The notes beneath the pieces are model-generated. The model was not told the DNA's origin, ran no database searches, and worked only from the letters and a program-made list of their open reading frames with translations. Shown here one piece after another: positions 35,441 through 45,029 of a stretch of 64,000 nt of DNA. The number at the start of each line of letters is the position of its first letter. The stretch's first letter is position 1. This DNA comes from Algoriphagus yeomjeoni (GTDB lineage: Bacteria; Bacteroidota; Bacteroidia; Cytophagales; Cyclobacteriaceae). Where the stretch lies: contig NZ_QLLK01000003.1 of NCBI RefSeq assembly GCF_003259505.1, positions 1-64,000 on the forward strand, in the 5' to 3' direction. The position numbers were made by a program, and so were the translations under genes.

Positions 35441-35602
35441 AATAATATGTATATCCGCTTTGTTACCAGTAAATAGATAAAAGCGACTTAAAAGATGGTA
35501 TACTCTAACTTTGAGGCCGCTTCGGTCTTCGGTCATCGGTCTTCCAGCCAACCAAGCAAAGAATCTAAGGTGACTGGCATCATTGCGGATAATCATATTA
35601 AA
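35441..35602 (-). repeat. Short inverted-repeat element, copy 2 (inverted relative to copy 1)
   Basis: Nearly identical to 300-480 on the other strand, apart from a missing 21-base duplicated block and a few substitutions. Arms ATCCGC at 35453-35470 side and GCGGAT at 35573-35590 side pair as in copy 1. Outside the arms ATTATTTAAT occurs on both sides, which could be a target duplication but lies in very AT-rich DNA. It sits between the Mrr-type gene start and the comM stop. Confidence 0.85.
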
Positions 35603-35622
35603 TATTAAATAATTTTAAATTC

Positions 35623-37161
35623 TCACCCCGCCCAGCCTTCTCTATCCAAACTTCGATACTGGATAGCCTCAGCCAAATGCTCGACTTTGATTTCTTCAGT
35701 TCCAGAAATATCAGCAATAGTCCTGGCTACTTTCAGAATTCGGTCATAGGCTCGTGCGGATAATCCCAAACGTTCCATGGCAGTTTTCAGAAGCATCTTA
35801 CCCGCTTCATTGATCTGGCAGATTTGTTTGGTCAAATGTGAAGGCATCATGGCATTGCAAAAAACTTCCGGATTCCCCTTGAATCGTTCTTTTTGTTTTT
35901 CTCGACCTTTGATCACTCGTTCCCGAATTTCTTTGCTAGACTCTGTTTTTCGGGTGGAAGTCATCTCGTCAAACTTCACCGGAGTCACTTCTACGTGAAG
36001 GTCAATACGATCTAGTAGGGGGCCAGATACTTTATTCAAATAGCGCTGCACTATTCCTGGCCCGCATACACATTCCTTTTCTGGATGATTATAGTAGCCA
36101 CAAGGGCATGGGTTCATGCTAGCAATCAGCATAAAATTGGCAGGAAAATCCACCGAAACCTTCGCTCTGGAAATCGTAACTCTTCTCTCTTCCAGCGGCT
36201 GGCGCATTACTTCGAGCACCGTGCGCTTGAATTCTGGCAATTCATCCAGAAAAAGTACGCCGTTGTGTGCAAGAGAAATTTCGCCAGGCTGAGGATTTCC
36301 TCCTCCTCCCACAAGTGCGACATCGCTGATGGTATGATGTGGCGATCTGAAAGGGCGATTAGCTAGTAAAGATCCATTTCTGCCTAGCTTCCCAGCAACG
36401 GAGTGTATTTTAGTTGTTTCCAGCGCTTCCACCAAAGTCAGCGGTGGAAGAATCGAAGGGAGACGTTTGGCAAGCATGGTTTTACCTGCTCCCGGAGGGC
36501 CAATCATGATCACGTTATGACCACCGGCAGCAGCGATTTCCATAGCTCTTTTGATATTTTCTTGACCTTGTACATCTGCAAAATCAAATTCAATATCATC
36601 CAGTGAATGATAGAAAATCTCTCGAGTATCCGTTACCAAAGGCGCTATTTCCAGGTCACCCATCAAAAAGTCTGTAGCCTGTTGCATTGTCTCCACACCA
36701 ATAATGTCCAAACTATTGACAATAGAGGCTTCTTTTGCGTTTTCCACAGGAAGGATAAATCCCTTGAATCCCTTCTTTCGGGCTTCAATTGCAATAGGTA
36801 AGACACCTTTTATTGGTCGGAGATTACCATCAAGCGAAAGTTCTCCCATGATCACGTAATCTCCCAAAGCCGGAAATTCGACCTGCTCGGATGCTTGCAA
36901 AATCCCCATTGCTATTGGCAAGTCATATGCCGAACCTTCCTTTCGGATGTCTGCAGGAGCAAGATTGATGACGACTTTTTGCCGAGGCATTCTGTATCCA
37001 AAATATTTTAAGGCACTTTCTACCCGTTGTTGAGATTCTTTCACAGCAGAGTCAGGTAAACCGACCATGAAGAAACTGGTTCCTTGTCCTACATTCACCT
37101 CTATAGTGATGATATTCGCATCTACGCCTGATACTGCGCTTCCAAAAGTTTTAGCTACCAT
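35623..37161 (-). CDS. comM: ComM/YifB family AAA ATPase
   Basis: A 512-residue Mg-chelatase-like ATPase. The N-terminal part (about 1-170) has a Lon-protease-like fold, SGVDANIITIEVNVGQG and GLPDSAVKESQQRVESALK. Walker A is GPPGAGKTMLAKRLPSIL, Walker B FLDELPEF, and a zinc-like CPCGYYNHPEKECVCG cluster lies near residue 350. ComM is a hexameric helicase that aids branch migration in natural transformation and recombination. The gene is complete and single. Confidence 0.94.
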   Translation of the reverse strand: MVAKTFGSAVSGVDANIITIEVNVGQGTSFFMVGLPDSAVKESQQRVESALKYFGYRMPRQKVVINLAPADIRKEGSAYDLPIAMGILQASEQVEFPALGDYVIMGELSLDGNLRPIKGVLPIAIEARKKGFKGFILPVENAKEASIVNSLDIIGVETMQQATDFLMGDLEIAPLVTDTREIFYHSLDDIEFDFADVQGQENIKRAMEIAAAGGHNVIMIGPPGAGKTMLAKRLPSILPPLTLVEALETTKIHSVAGKLGRNGSLLANRPFRSPHHTISDVALVGGGGNPQPGEISLAHNGVLFLDELPEFKRTVLEVMRQPLEERRVTISRAKVSVDFPANFMLIASMNPCPCGYYNHPEKECVCGPGIVQRYLNKVSGPLLDRIDLHVEVTPVKFDEMTSTRKTESSKEIRERVIKGREKQKERFKGNPEVFCNAMMPSHLTKQICQINEAGKMLLKTAMERLGLSARAYDRILKVARTIADISGTEEIKVEHLAEAIQYRSLDREGWAG

Positions 37162-37267
37162 ATTTTACAAAAAAAGGAAACCTGAATGATTTCCTTAATA
37201 TAAGCCTTTCGTAAAATTAAATTCTTATTACATACTTGAATTTTACTTTGTCTGATTCCGATTCAAT

Positions 37268-38968
37268 TTATGGCTTGGGAAGCACCTTGTTTTCTAGCGC
37301 CCAGTTTTGCCAAAGGCTGTCTAATTCAGCTACTACCTCAGGGTGTTTTTCCGATACATTTCTGGTTTCAGTGGCGTCTTCGTCGATTCGGAATAGCTGC
37401 CATGGCTCCCTGGCATCCAAAGTAACCAGTTTCCACTCTTTCGTTCGGACTGATCTCCCACCTTCATGCTCGTTGAAAAGTATGGGATGTCCTTCCCGCT
37501 GTTTACCTTGAAATACGGGAAGTAAACTTTTTCCAGCGATCGGTTTGATTTTATTGCCTGCAAAATCACTTGGATATTCAGCTCCTGCCGCGTCGATGAA
37601 AGTTGCCATAAAGTCCATGACATGCCCAATCTGATTAGAAATACTTCCTTTTTCTGCAGTGATTCCAGCAGGCCAAAATGCTATCATTGGCGTATGGACC
37701 CCACCTTCGAATGACTCCATTTTCCAGTAGCGAAAAGGCGTGTTGGATACATTTGACCAGCGCTGTCCGATAGAGGTGAAAGTCGTTTGTGGTCCTGGCA
37801 TCACATCTTTTTCCACCGGGTAATCGATTGGCTCACCTTTCCTCGTTTGGCTCGGTCGATCAAAACCAGGCCCATAACGCATACTACTTTCTGAGCTAGC
37901 GCCATTATCACTCAAAAACACGATCAGGGTATTTTCCAATTGACCGGTTTCCTTAAGCGTTTCTATTATTCTACCAATTCCCTGATCCATATTATCGATC
38001 ATTGCTGCGTGCACAGCCATGGCCCTTGCGTCAAATTCCTTATCTGGATTATCTTCCCAACTGAGTTCATTTCCCCATCTTTCAGAAAGAGGATAGTCAG
38101 CCTCATCGATTATTCCCAACTCCAACAACTTTTTATATCGATTTTCCCGAATCTTATCCCAGCCAACTTTATACGTGTCTTGGTATTTTTCTATATCCTT
38201 CGGCAACGCATGAAGCGGCCAATGGGGTGCGGTGTGTGCTACATAGAGGAAAAATGGTTTTTCCTGCTGTGCAAACTCTCGAATGTAAACAGAAGCTGTA
38301 TCATTGATCGCGTCAGTGTGGTAATAGTTTGCCGGAACTTCAGTCACAGGCTCAGTGCCATTGACTAAGCTAAAAGGGTCAAAAAAGTCTACCACGCCCC
38401 AGATATTTCCAAAATACTTCTCAAACCCCCGATTAGTTGGGTATTGCTCAATCGGTGAAAAAAGTGGATGCTCTTCCTGATGATTCAGCCAAGCCAATTG
38501 CTTTTCAGGTGTGTCTTGAACCACTGTGTTGGAAACATGCCATTTCCCAACCATTCCGGTTCTATAGCCAGAGCTTTTCAAAACTTCAGCGATAGTTACT
38601 GCCGAATTGGAAATGTGGCCTCGGTAAGCCTCTTGCCCTGTATCGGTGGTCATCTGACCGATTCCAGCTTGGTGATTATAGAGTCCTGTGAGCAAAGAGG
38701 CTCTAGTTGGGCAACATCGTGAAGTATTGTAAAATTGTGTAAACCGTATTCCTTGGCTTGCCAACCAGTCGAGATTTGGGGTTTCTATTTCACCACCAAA
38801 ACTTCCTAGGTCTGAAAACCCTAAATCATCTGCCAATATCAGGATGATGTTAGGCTTTCTAACTTCTTCTTGCTTTGGTTTTGTTTGACAGGAAAAAGCA
38901 AGAATCACTAGGCTTATGCCGGTTAATAAATTCAAGTACTTTTTCTGAAAAAATAATTGAGAGTTCAT
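37268..38968 (-). CDS. Sulfatase (arylsulfatase-type) lipoprotein
   Basis: A 566-residue secreted sulfatase. The lipobox ends LAFSC with C27, so it is lipid-anchored. D47-D48 in ILADDLG are metal ligands. The S1-family signature is C85-C-P-T-R89, whose C85 is converted to formylglycine by a maturase, not encoded here. DMDQGIGRII and FLSDNGASSES carry later active-site residues. The substrate is probably a sulfated glycan or aryl sulfate, but no SusC/SusD pair or other polysaccharide genes are adjacent. It is complete and transcribed alone. Confidence 0.93.
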   Translation of the reverse strand: MNSQLFFQKKYLNLLTGISLVILAFSCQTKPKQEEVRKPNIILILADDLGFSDLGSFGGEIETPNLDWLASQGIRFTQFYNTSRCCPTRASLLTGLYNHQAGIGQMTTDTGQEAYRGHISNSAVTIAEVLKSSGYRTGMVGKWHVSNTVVQDTPEKQLAWLNHQEEHPLFSPIEQYPTNRGFEKYFGNIWGVVDFFDPFSLVNGTEPVTEVPANYYHTDAINDTASVYIREFAQQEKPFFLYVAHTAPHWPLHALPKDIEKYQDTYKVGWDKIRENRYKKLLELGIIDEADYPLSERWGNELSWEDNPDKEFDARAMAVHAAMIDNMDQGIGRIIETLKETGQLENTLIVFLSDNGASSESSMRYGPGFDRPSQTRKGEPIDYPVEKDVMPGPQTTFTSIGQRWSNVSNTPFRYWKMESFEGGVHTPMIAFWPAGITAEKGSISNQIGHVMDFMATFIDAAGAEYPSDFAGNKIKPIAGKSLLPVFQGKQREGHPILFNEHEGGRSVRTKEWKLVTLDAREPWQLFRIDEDATETRNVSEKHPEVVAELDSLWQNWALENKVLPKP

Positions 38969-39138
38969 ATTGGGTATTTATTGAGTGATAGGATGTAAAG
39001 ATTGGAATATCTTTTTCCACAGGATGCTATTTTTTAGCCAGTTTCTAGAAAAAAGCCATCAATCCAATAAAACTGTTTCGAAAAAAATAAGGAAACCGTG
39101 TGGCTTCCTTATGTGATTCTTGTTAATTCATCTAAGAA

Positions 39139-39507
39139 CTACTCTGTAATATTTTGCCTCGGCGGGATTTTGCTTTGATCAGGTTCCGTGGGTTTTGTTG
39201 GTTTGCTAGCAGGAGCATTTGGGCGTACGGCAGGATGCTCAAAGTCATATATCTTAGCTTTGAGTGCATTCGTTTCGCTTTCCATCTTCTTGATTTGGGA
39301 CGAAAGACTACTGTACGCTGCATAGCTGCTTCCCCACGCGGCTAGAAAAAAGATCATCCCGATGAGGATAATAGTGACCATGGAATCTGAGGTGATTTCT
39401 TCCATTCCAAAGAGCCCACCAAGGGTCTCGAAGGCAACGAAGAAAATAAGAAAAGCACCAAAATAGACCAAAAGGGCTATTTGAAGTATTTGGTGAAGTT
39501 TTTTCAT
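39139..39507 (-). CDS. Small membrane protein with coiled-coil and proline-rich tail
   Basis: A 122-residue protein with two hydrophobic segments (about 8-30 and 43-65), then a coiled coil (SSLSSQIKKMESETNALKAK, about 68-88) and a proline-rich tail with PASKPTKPTEP. No family is recognised. It lies between the sulfatase and the exporter, with its own gaps on both sides, and has a standard ATG. Function unknown. Confidence 0.65.
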   Translation of the reverse strand: MKKLHQILQIALLVYFGAFLIFFVAFETLGGLFGMEEITSDSMVTIILIGMIFFLAAWGSSYAAYSSLSSQIKKMESETNALKAKIYDFEHPAVRPNAPASKPTKPTEPDQSKIPPRQNITE

Positions 39508-39628
39508 ATGATTATAATTTAATTTTTAGCTGAAATATGGAATCTTGCAACAAAGAGAATGATCCTATTTTACTTGATCTTCGACATGCTCGATTTCATA
39601 GGTTTTAAAATTAGTATTAACGAATATA

Positions 39629-41461
39629 CTAAACCGACTGAATACTAGAAAGCTTCTGATACAAGCCATCAATTTGACTCAAGTCAGCGTGTGTTCCTCT
39701 TTGCACGATTTCTCCGCGCTCTATCACTAAGATTTCATCCGCATGTTGGATAGTGCTTAGCCTATGTGCGATGACGAGTGTAGTTCTATTACTCATTAAT
39801 TTCGTCAGGGCTTCCTGTACCAAAAGTTCAGATTCCGAATCCAGTGCAGAAGTTGCCTCGTCGAGAATCAAAATCGGCGGGTTCTTTAGGACTGCTCTTG
39901 CGATACTTAAACGCTGACGCTGGCCACCAGAAAGTTTGGAGCCACGCTCCCCGATGCTGCTTTGATAGCCATCTTCCATTTTCTCAATAAACTCGTGAGC
40001 ATTGGCAATTTTCGCAGCTTCCATCACTTGGAACTCTGTCGCGCCTTCTACTCCAAACGCGATATTATTAAATACCGTGTCGTTGAACAGAATGGACTCT
40101 TGGGTTACAATACCCATCAGGCTGCGCAAATCTTTTAGATCAAAATCTTTCAAGTTTGTTCCATCAAGCAAAATCTCACCGGCGCTAGGATCATAAAAGC
40201 GTGGAATTAGATCTGCCAAAGTAGATTTACCGCCTCCCGAAGGGCCAACCAAAGCGATTGTTTTTCCTCGATCAAGCGTAAAGTTGATATTCTTTAAGAC
40301 CAGTTGATCTTCGTAAGCAAAACTTACATTTTTGACCTCAACCGAATTTTCAAATGAATTCAATCGAACTGGAGATGTGGCGGAATATACTTGGGAGGGC
40401 GTATCCACTACTGTGAAAACCCGTTCTGCTGAAGCAATACCTCTTTGAATGCTACTTACTGCTCTGGAGATTTCCTTGGCAGGATTGAGTACTTGAGTGA
40501 AAATAATGATGTAAGTAATGAAGTCAGAAGCGCCAAGATCGGAGCTGCCACTAAGAACCATGCTTCCTCCATATACTAGAATCCCCGCCACTACGAAGAC
40601 ACCTAAAAACTGGGAAATAGGAGAGGCGAGTTCATTCTTGCGAGCCATGTTTACATTGACATCGGCATAGAAATCAGTTTCTCCATCAAACTTGTTTTTC
40701 ATAAAACCTTCAGCGTTGAAGGCTTTGATCACCCGCATACCGCCCAGTGCTTCATCTAGAATATTCACAATACGGCCCAGTGACTGTTGACTTTGAACTG
40801 CCTTCTTTTTTAGTCTTCTCGTGATTCCTCCAATGATGGCTCCAGAGATAGGGATGATCAAAATGGTGAAAAGTGTCAATTTCACTGACATGAAGAACAG
40901 CACAGAGAAATATAGAATAATGGTGGCAGGCTCACGGAAAACCACCCTTAGCGACTGTACAATGGTGTTTTCTACTTCTTGCACGTCATTGGTCATTTTT
41001 GACATCAGGTCGCCTTTTCGCTCGTTGGAAAAGTACCCGATGTGTAGGCCGCTGACATGCTCAAAAATATCCATCCGCATTCTCTTGATTACGATTGCCC
41101 GAACTTTGGCTAAAACTACGCCTGATAAATAAGTAAAAAGGTTGGAGAGAAATACCGATACAACGATGATAATACAGACGTAAAACAGCGTTCCCATCTT
41201 CCCATACTCTTCAGCGACTTGCAGGAAATTGTAATTAAAGAGGTGGGAGAAATACTCTATGGAAAAGTTGAATTCAGGCTTATCAGCATACTGCGCTAAT
41301 GACTCTGGATCAACCTGCTCGAAAATCACATCGAAAAGTGGCTTCAATAAGGTGAAATTCAGAAGCCCAAAAACGATGGAAAGAAAAGCGTAGATAATAT
41401 AAGTAGGCACGAATTTCCAGTAAGGCTTGGCATAAGAGAGAATTCGTAAATAGGTCTTCAT
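39629..41461 (-). CDS. MsbA-like ABC exporter
   Basis: A 610-residue half-exporter: transmembrane domain (about 15-320) and ATPase with Walker A GPSGGGKSTLADL, signature LSGGQRQRLSIARA and Walker B ILILDEATSALDSE. Its similarity to MsbA-type lipid flippases is suggested by the standard motif set and length, and a large extracytoplasmic or helical insertion of about 60 residues lies between helices 1 and 2. It would move lipid A-linked or other amphipathic substrates across the inner membrane. Confidence 0.92.
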   Translation of the reverse strand: MKTYLRILSYAKPYWKFVPTYIIYAFLSIVFGLLNFTLLKPLFDVIFEQVDPESLAQYADKPEFNFSIEYFSHLFNYNFLQVAEEYGKMGTLFYVCIIIVVSVFLSNLFTYLSGVVLAKVRAIVIKRMRMDIFEHVSGLHIGYFSNERKGDLMSKMTNDVQEVENTIVQSLRVVFREPATIILYFSVLFFMSVKLTLFTILIIPISGAIIGGITRRLKKKAVQSQQSLGRIVNILDEALGGMRVIKAFNAEGFMKNKFDGETDFYADVNVNMARKNELASPISQFLGVFVVAGILVYGGSMVLSGSSDLGASDFITYIIIFTQVLNPAKEISRAVSSIQRGIASAERVFTVVDTPSQVYSATSPVRLNSFENSVEVKNVSFAYEDQLVLKNINFTLDRGKTIALVGPSGGGKSTLADLIPRFYDPSAGEILLDGTNLKDFDLKDLRSLMGIVTQESILFNDTVFNNIAFGVEGATEFQVMEAAKIANAHEFIEKMEDGYQSSIGERGSKLSGGQRQRLSIARAVLKNPPILILDEATSALDSESELLVQEALTKLMSNRTTLVIAHRLSTIQHADEILVIERGEIVQRGTHADLSQIDGLYQKLSSIQSV

Positions 41462-41521
41462 AAACTAATATTCGTGGAATAATCTCGCAAGTTACGCAAA
41501 AATGGCAGGGGAGGTTCCTTG

Positions 41522-43222
41522 TTAGTAGTTGTAATCAGGTCGTGTAAAGTTCCATCGGAAAGCCAATTGAAGGTATTGGGAAGTTTCTGGGCTATCCAAA
41601 TCCTGTGCTGTTCTTCTCCGAAATGTGTGCGATGCATCGATAAAGAAATTATGCTTTAGCATGTAGGTGGCATTCAGGTTGGTTTGCACCACCGTATTCT
41701 CAATTCCCTGACCAATTACATTTCCAAATAATCCAGTCGGACTTCCTTCCAATCTATTTTTCAAGACATCTCCACCCCAGTTGGTTTCTTCGTCTGGATC
41801 TGCTCCATAGAGTTGGTGCATTCCCGTAAATGTTAGATTTAGCTTTGGAATCGGCTGATAGCGGATTATACCGATGAATTCTCTGAAATTTGCTCCGCGT
41901 GGATGAGTCAAAGGAGTTCTCCAGTTGGAGTAAGATTGGTAATCGAATTTTTCCTGAAAAGTATAAGGCCTCGCTTGATTCCACTCCAGCTGAAAATCTA
42001 AATTGGATACATCCAATACATCCATGTACTTGTAGCCCATTTGTACCCCGTATTTATTGCGTTTTGAGTTTTTGCCATCTATCCCAAAAAACTCATTGAA
42101 TACAAACTCATCCAAGGCAAACTGTCCATAGAGTTCCATTCCAGGAGTGAAAATCCACTTTCCGTCCAAGCCAAGCATGACTTTGTCTGGCGTTCCTTGC
42201 TGCTGCTCCACCCATCGAAGGAAAATTATAGGGTTGAAATAATTAAAGTTTACCTCCTCGGTCATTACAGAGGAGAAGAAACCCAAGTTGAGATTCTTAC
42301 CAACATTCATCGCAAGCCTGCTGAAAGCGAAAAATTTCTGAGGATATTTCCCGTCCGTTGGTCTACCTCTATCATAAAAGGCGTCTGCCGTCATTTGACT
42401 CCAAATATTTGTTAGCTGAAACTTCCAAACTTGTGTGTTTAGCTTTATGAACATATAAGGATTGGAAAAATCAGATAGCAAAAAGGATCTATAACCTTCT
42501 CCGATGAAGTTGCGGTCATGGCCAGCTTCTACTTGGATGTGCTTCGTGATATTAAAGCTCACATGTCCCAGTGCTGAGAAATAACTATAGCCATCTCCAT
42601 TGTATTCCTTCCAAAATCCTTCGCCTGGCACAGCACCATTATGCTCGGTATAGCCTTTGACCCAGCTTGGAAAAAATGCCTCGGAAGAAGTGAAATAGGT
42701 GTAAAATCCAACTTTATTATCTATCGAGCCTCTTAAAACTACTCCACGAGAAAGGCGGTTTGGATTTCGGTCATTATCAGGTTCTATCCCACCATTCAAG
42801 TACAAAACGGGACTTACATGGATATCGAATTCATCACTAGTATAGTATGCAAAGTCTCCAGGTCTCTTATAAATCGCGTTGAATAAAGGTTTTTTGGAAT
42901 GTGGAGTTTCCCTACTAACAAACTCCCAATTGTCTTGACTTAAATAAGCAAGATTAAACCGATCAACGCTAGTTCGGATAACCGCGTCATTGGCAATACT
43001 ATCAAGAAATTGAGCTACATGGTCTCGTCGGTAAGGCTTTGCCCCTGTATGAAATACAGGATTGTTTTTACCCTGAAGAATTTCGTAGCGCTCGATTTTA
43101 TGATAGTAGTCCCGGTCATATGGGATGTAGTTTCCTTGTGCAAAGGCAAAAAGTGGAAGAAAAAATAAGCTTACTAAAATAAGTAGCCTGAGGCTTAGGT
43201 GGTGTTTGTATAGCTTTAGCAT
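41522..43222 (-). CDS. Wzi/RemB-type outer membrane beta-barrel protein
   Basis: A 566-residue barrel protein with a signal peptide cleaved near FAFAQ. NYIPYDRDYYHKIERYEI opens a family of capsule-assembly Wzi-like proteins that in Flavobacteria includes the gliding motility protein RemB. QVEAGHDRNFIGEGYRSFLLSDFSNP is a characteristic block near the middle. It ends in TRPDYNY with aromatic residues. It would sit in the outer membrane and help attach surface polysaccharide or act in surface motility. No capsule genes are immediately adjacent; the nearest are at the right end of the window. Confidence 0.85.
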   Translation of the reverse strand: MLKLYKHHLSLRLLILVSLFFLPLFAFAQGNYIPYDRDYYHKIERYEILQGKNNPVFHTGAKPYRRDHVAQFLDSIANDAVIRTSVDRFNLAYLSQDNWEFVSRETPHSKKPLFNAIYKRPGDFAYYTSDEFDIHVSPVLYLNGGIEPDNDRNPNRLSRGVVLRGSIDNKVGFYTYFTSSEAFFPSWVKGYTEHNGAVPGEGFWKEYNGDGYSYFSALGHVSFNITKHIQVEAGHDRNFIGEGYRSFLLSDFSNPYMFIKLNTQVWKFQLTNIWSQMTADAFYDRGRPTDGKYPQKFFAFSRLAMNVGKNLNLGFFSSVMTEEVNFNYFNPIIFLRWVEQQQGTPDKVMLGLDGKWIFTPGMELYGQFALDEFVFNEFFGIDGKNSKRNKYGVQMGYKYMDVLDVSNLDFQLEWNQARPYTFQEKFDYQSYSNWRTPLTHPRGANFREFIGIIRYQPIPKLNLTFTGMHQLYGADPDEETNWGGDVLKNRLEGSPTGLFGNVIGQGIENTVVQTNLNATYMLKHNFFIDASHTFRRRTAQDLDSPETSQYLQLAFRWNFTRPDYNY

Positions 43223-43435
43223 TGGCTAAATCTAAAAAACATTCCTGAAATTGAGATACTATTCAGACGTATGAAATTCTCGGCTATTTATCCTCTATAG
43301 AACCAAGTCGATATTTATACTCTCCGGGAGTTCGTCAAGTTTTTTTCTTTTTTAGGGGAAAAGCCCTTGTTTTGCCGGTATAGTTCTACTTTTTGAAACC
43401 TTTTGACCAATTGACTTATAAATACTTGGCAAAGA

Positions 43436-43467
43436 TTTGGTGAGTTTTGTGAAAAAGCCTAGCTTTG
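43436..43467 (+). promoter_or_regulatory. Promoter of L31 gene
   Basis: TTTG at 43436-43439 and TAGCTTTG at 43460-43467, 20 bases apart, agree exactly with the Bacteroidota primary-sigma consensus TTTG-N19 to 21-TAnnTTTG. Transcription would start near 43474, about 33 bases before the L31 ATG. Confidence 0.8.
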
Positions 43468-43506
43468 TGCCTCATTTGAAAGAGGTACATAATAACTAGC
43501 AATAAT

Positions 43507-43752
43507 ATGAAAGCTGATATCCATCCAAACTATAGAGACGTCGTTTTCTACGACACTTCTAGCGAGTTTAAATTTCTTACTAAGTCAACTATCGAAACAA
43601 GCGAAACTATCACTTGGGAAGATGGCAACGAATATCCTTTGTTCAAGGTCGAAGTGAGCTCTGAATCTCACCCGTTCTACACAGGTAAGAAAATGATGCT
43701 TGATACTGCGGGTCGTGTTGAGAAATTCAACAGAAGATACGCTAAGAAGTAA
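43507..43752 (+). CDS. rpmE2: 50S ribosomal protein L31, type B (zinc-free)
   Basis: An 81-residue ribosomal protein starting [19 protein letters not shown] with [25 protein letters not shown], the type B L31 pattern. The four zinc cysteines of type A are missing, so it does not bind zinc; in many bacteria this form replaces the zinc form when zinc is short. Here no zinc-form gene is seen in the window and the strong constitutive-type promoter suggests that it is the standard copy. A terminator follows. Confidence 0.95.
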   Translation: MKADIHPNYRDVVFYDTSSEFKFLTKSTIETSETITWEDGNEYPLFKVEVSSESHPFYTGKKMMLDTAGRVEKFNRRYAKK

Positions 43753-43770
43753 TTCTTCTTTATATCAGGC

Positions 43771-43811
43771 TAAAAAGTCTCCCGGAGCATGGATTCCGGG
43801 AGACTTTTTTA
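43771..43811 (+). terminator. Terminator after L31
   Basis: AAAAAGTCTCCCGG pairs with CCGGGAGACTTTTT around AGCATGGATT, a long stem followed by T-rich sequence. It lies just before the start of the GlmU-like gene. Confidence 0.9.
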
Positions 43812-43821
43812 TTTTTGCCTC

Positions 43822-45018
43822 ATGGACTCAATTTTGTTGTTTGATGATCCCGCCATACGAGGATCATTGCTCCCTTTTACTTTTACCAGACCTGTAGCGG
43901 AAATCCGCGTAGGAATACTGAAGATTTCTGAGAAATGGGAGAAAATATCTGGAGCATCGGTTTCATTTCTTACCCAAGATTACCTCCAAGCTAAATTTCC
44001 TCGGAGTACCGGAAATGCATTGGCAATCAATGGCGCTTGGCTTCCTGACAACAAAAGTCTTAAGCTGTTACAAGCTCTTTCAACTAATCAAGCCCTTTAC
44101 TTCGGCAAAACACTGATCGCTACCTATATCGGCGAAACGGAAAAGAATCTGGCTGCTGTGAAAGGTAAAGAGATAGTTCAACTTGAATATGAGCCTACTT
44201 TATTGTTGAAAACTTGGAATATATTCCAATTCAATGGCGCAGAAATCAAAAAGGATTTTGAGCTAATTACAAAAGGAAGGAAATCGGCAAAGATCACAGA
44301 TCCTCATACTAAAGTGTATTCACCCGAAAATATCTTCGTCGAAGAAGGAGCTGTCATTCGAGCAGCTGTTTTGAACGCGGAGAATGGACCTATTTACATT
44401 GGGGAAAATACCGAGATTCAGGAAGGTTCGATGATTCGTGGGCCTTTTGCGCTTTGCGAAAGCTCTACTGTAAATATGGGTTCCAAAATAAAAGGTGATA
44501 CTACCGTCGGTCCGTATTCCAAAGTAGGAGGGGAACTGTCCAACTCGGTGATCTTTGGCTTCAGCAATAAAGGTCACGAAGGGTTTTTGGGCAATTCCGT
44601 GATCGGAGAATGGTGCAATATGGGCGCTGATACGAATACCAGCAACTTGAAAAATAATTACTCTCCAGTTAAACTTTGGGATTATACCGTCGGAAATTAC
44701 TCCAATACCGGTTTGCAGTTCTGTGGACTGATGATGGGTGATCATTCCAAGTGTGGGATCAATTCCATGTTTAATACCGGGACTGTGGTTGGGATTGGCT
44801 CAAATATTTTCGGTCCCGGATTTCCACGTAAATTTATTCCTTCATTTGCTTGGGGTGGAGAGGAAGGATTCTCTACCTTTTTGTTTCCAAAATTTCTAGA
44901 GACAGCCAAAGCAGTAGTGGCTCGCAGGGGACTTGAATTGAATGTGGAAGAACAAGAAATCTTACGCACGATTTTCGAAATGTCCAAAAACTATAGAATT
45001 TGGGAAACCTCATCCTGA
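43822..45018 (+). CDS. GlmU-like sugar nucleotidyltransferase/acyltransferase (alternative bacterial GlmU)
   Basis: A 398-residue protein. The ATG at 43822 (MDSILLFDDPAIRG) matches the family start; a TTG 33 bases upstream lies within the L31 terminator. The N-terminal part (about 1-175) is a nucleotidyltransferase-like domain with GSLLPFTFTRPVAEIRVG, and from about 180 a left-handed beta-helix follows with hexapeptide repeats (IYIGENTEIQEGSMIRGP, VGIGSNIFGPGFPRKF). It corresponds to the Bacteroidota alternative GlmU family thought to make UDP-GlcNAc from GlcN-1-P. It heads the long operon. Confidence 0.85.
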   Translation: MDSILLFDDPAIRGSLLPFTFTRPVAEIRVGILKISEKWEKISGASVSFLTQDYLQAKFPRSTGNALAINGAWLPDNKSLKLLQALSTNQALYFGKTLIATYIGETEKNLAAVKGKEIVQLEYEPTLLLKTWNIFQFNGAEIKKDFELITKGRKSAKITDPHTKVYSPENIFVEEGAVIRAAVLNAENGPIYIGENTEIQEGSMIRGPFALCESSTVNMGSKIKGDTTVGPYSKVGGELSNSVIFGFSNKGHEGFLGNSVIGEWCNMGADTNTSNLKNNYSPVKLWDYTVGNYSNTGLQFCGLMMGDHSKCGINSMFNTGTVVGIGSNIFGPGFPRKFIPSFAWGGEEGFSTFLFPKFLETAKAVVARRGLELNVEEQEILRTIFEMSKNYRIWETSS

Positions 45019-45029
45019 TTAATTAATTC

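Noticed and set aside
44320..44745. A 141-codon frame on the minus strand inside the GlmU-like gene
   Set aside because: Antisense to beta-helix repeats, whose regularity produces long open frames on the other strand.
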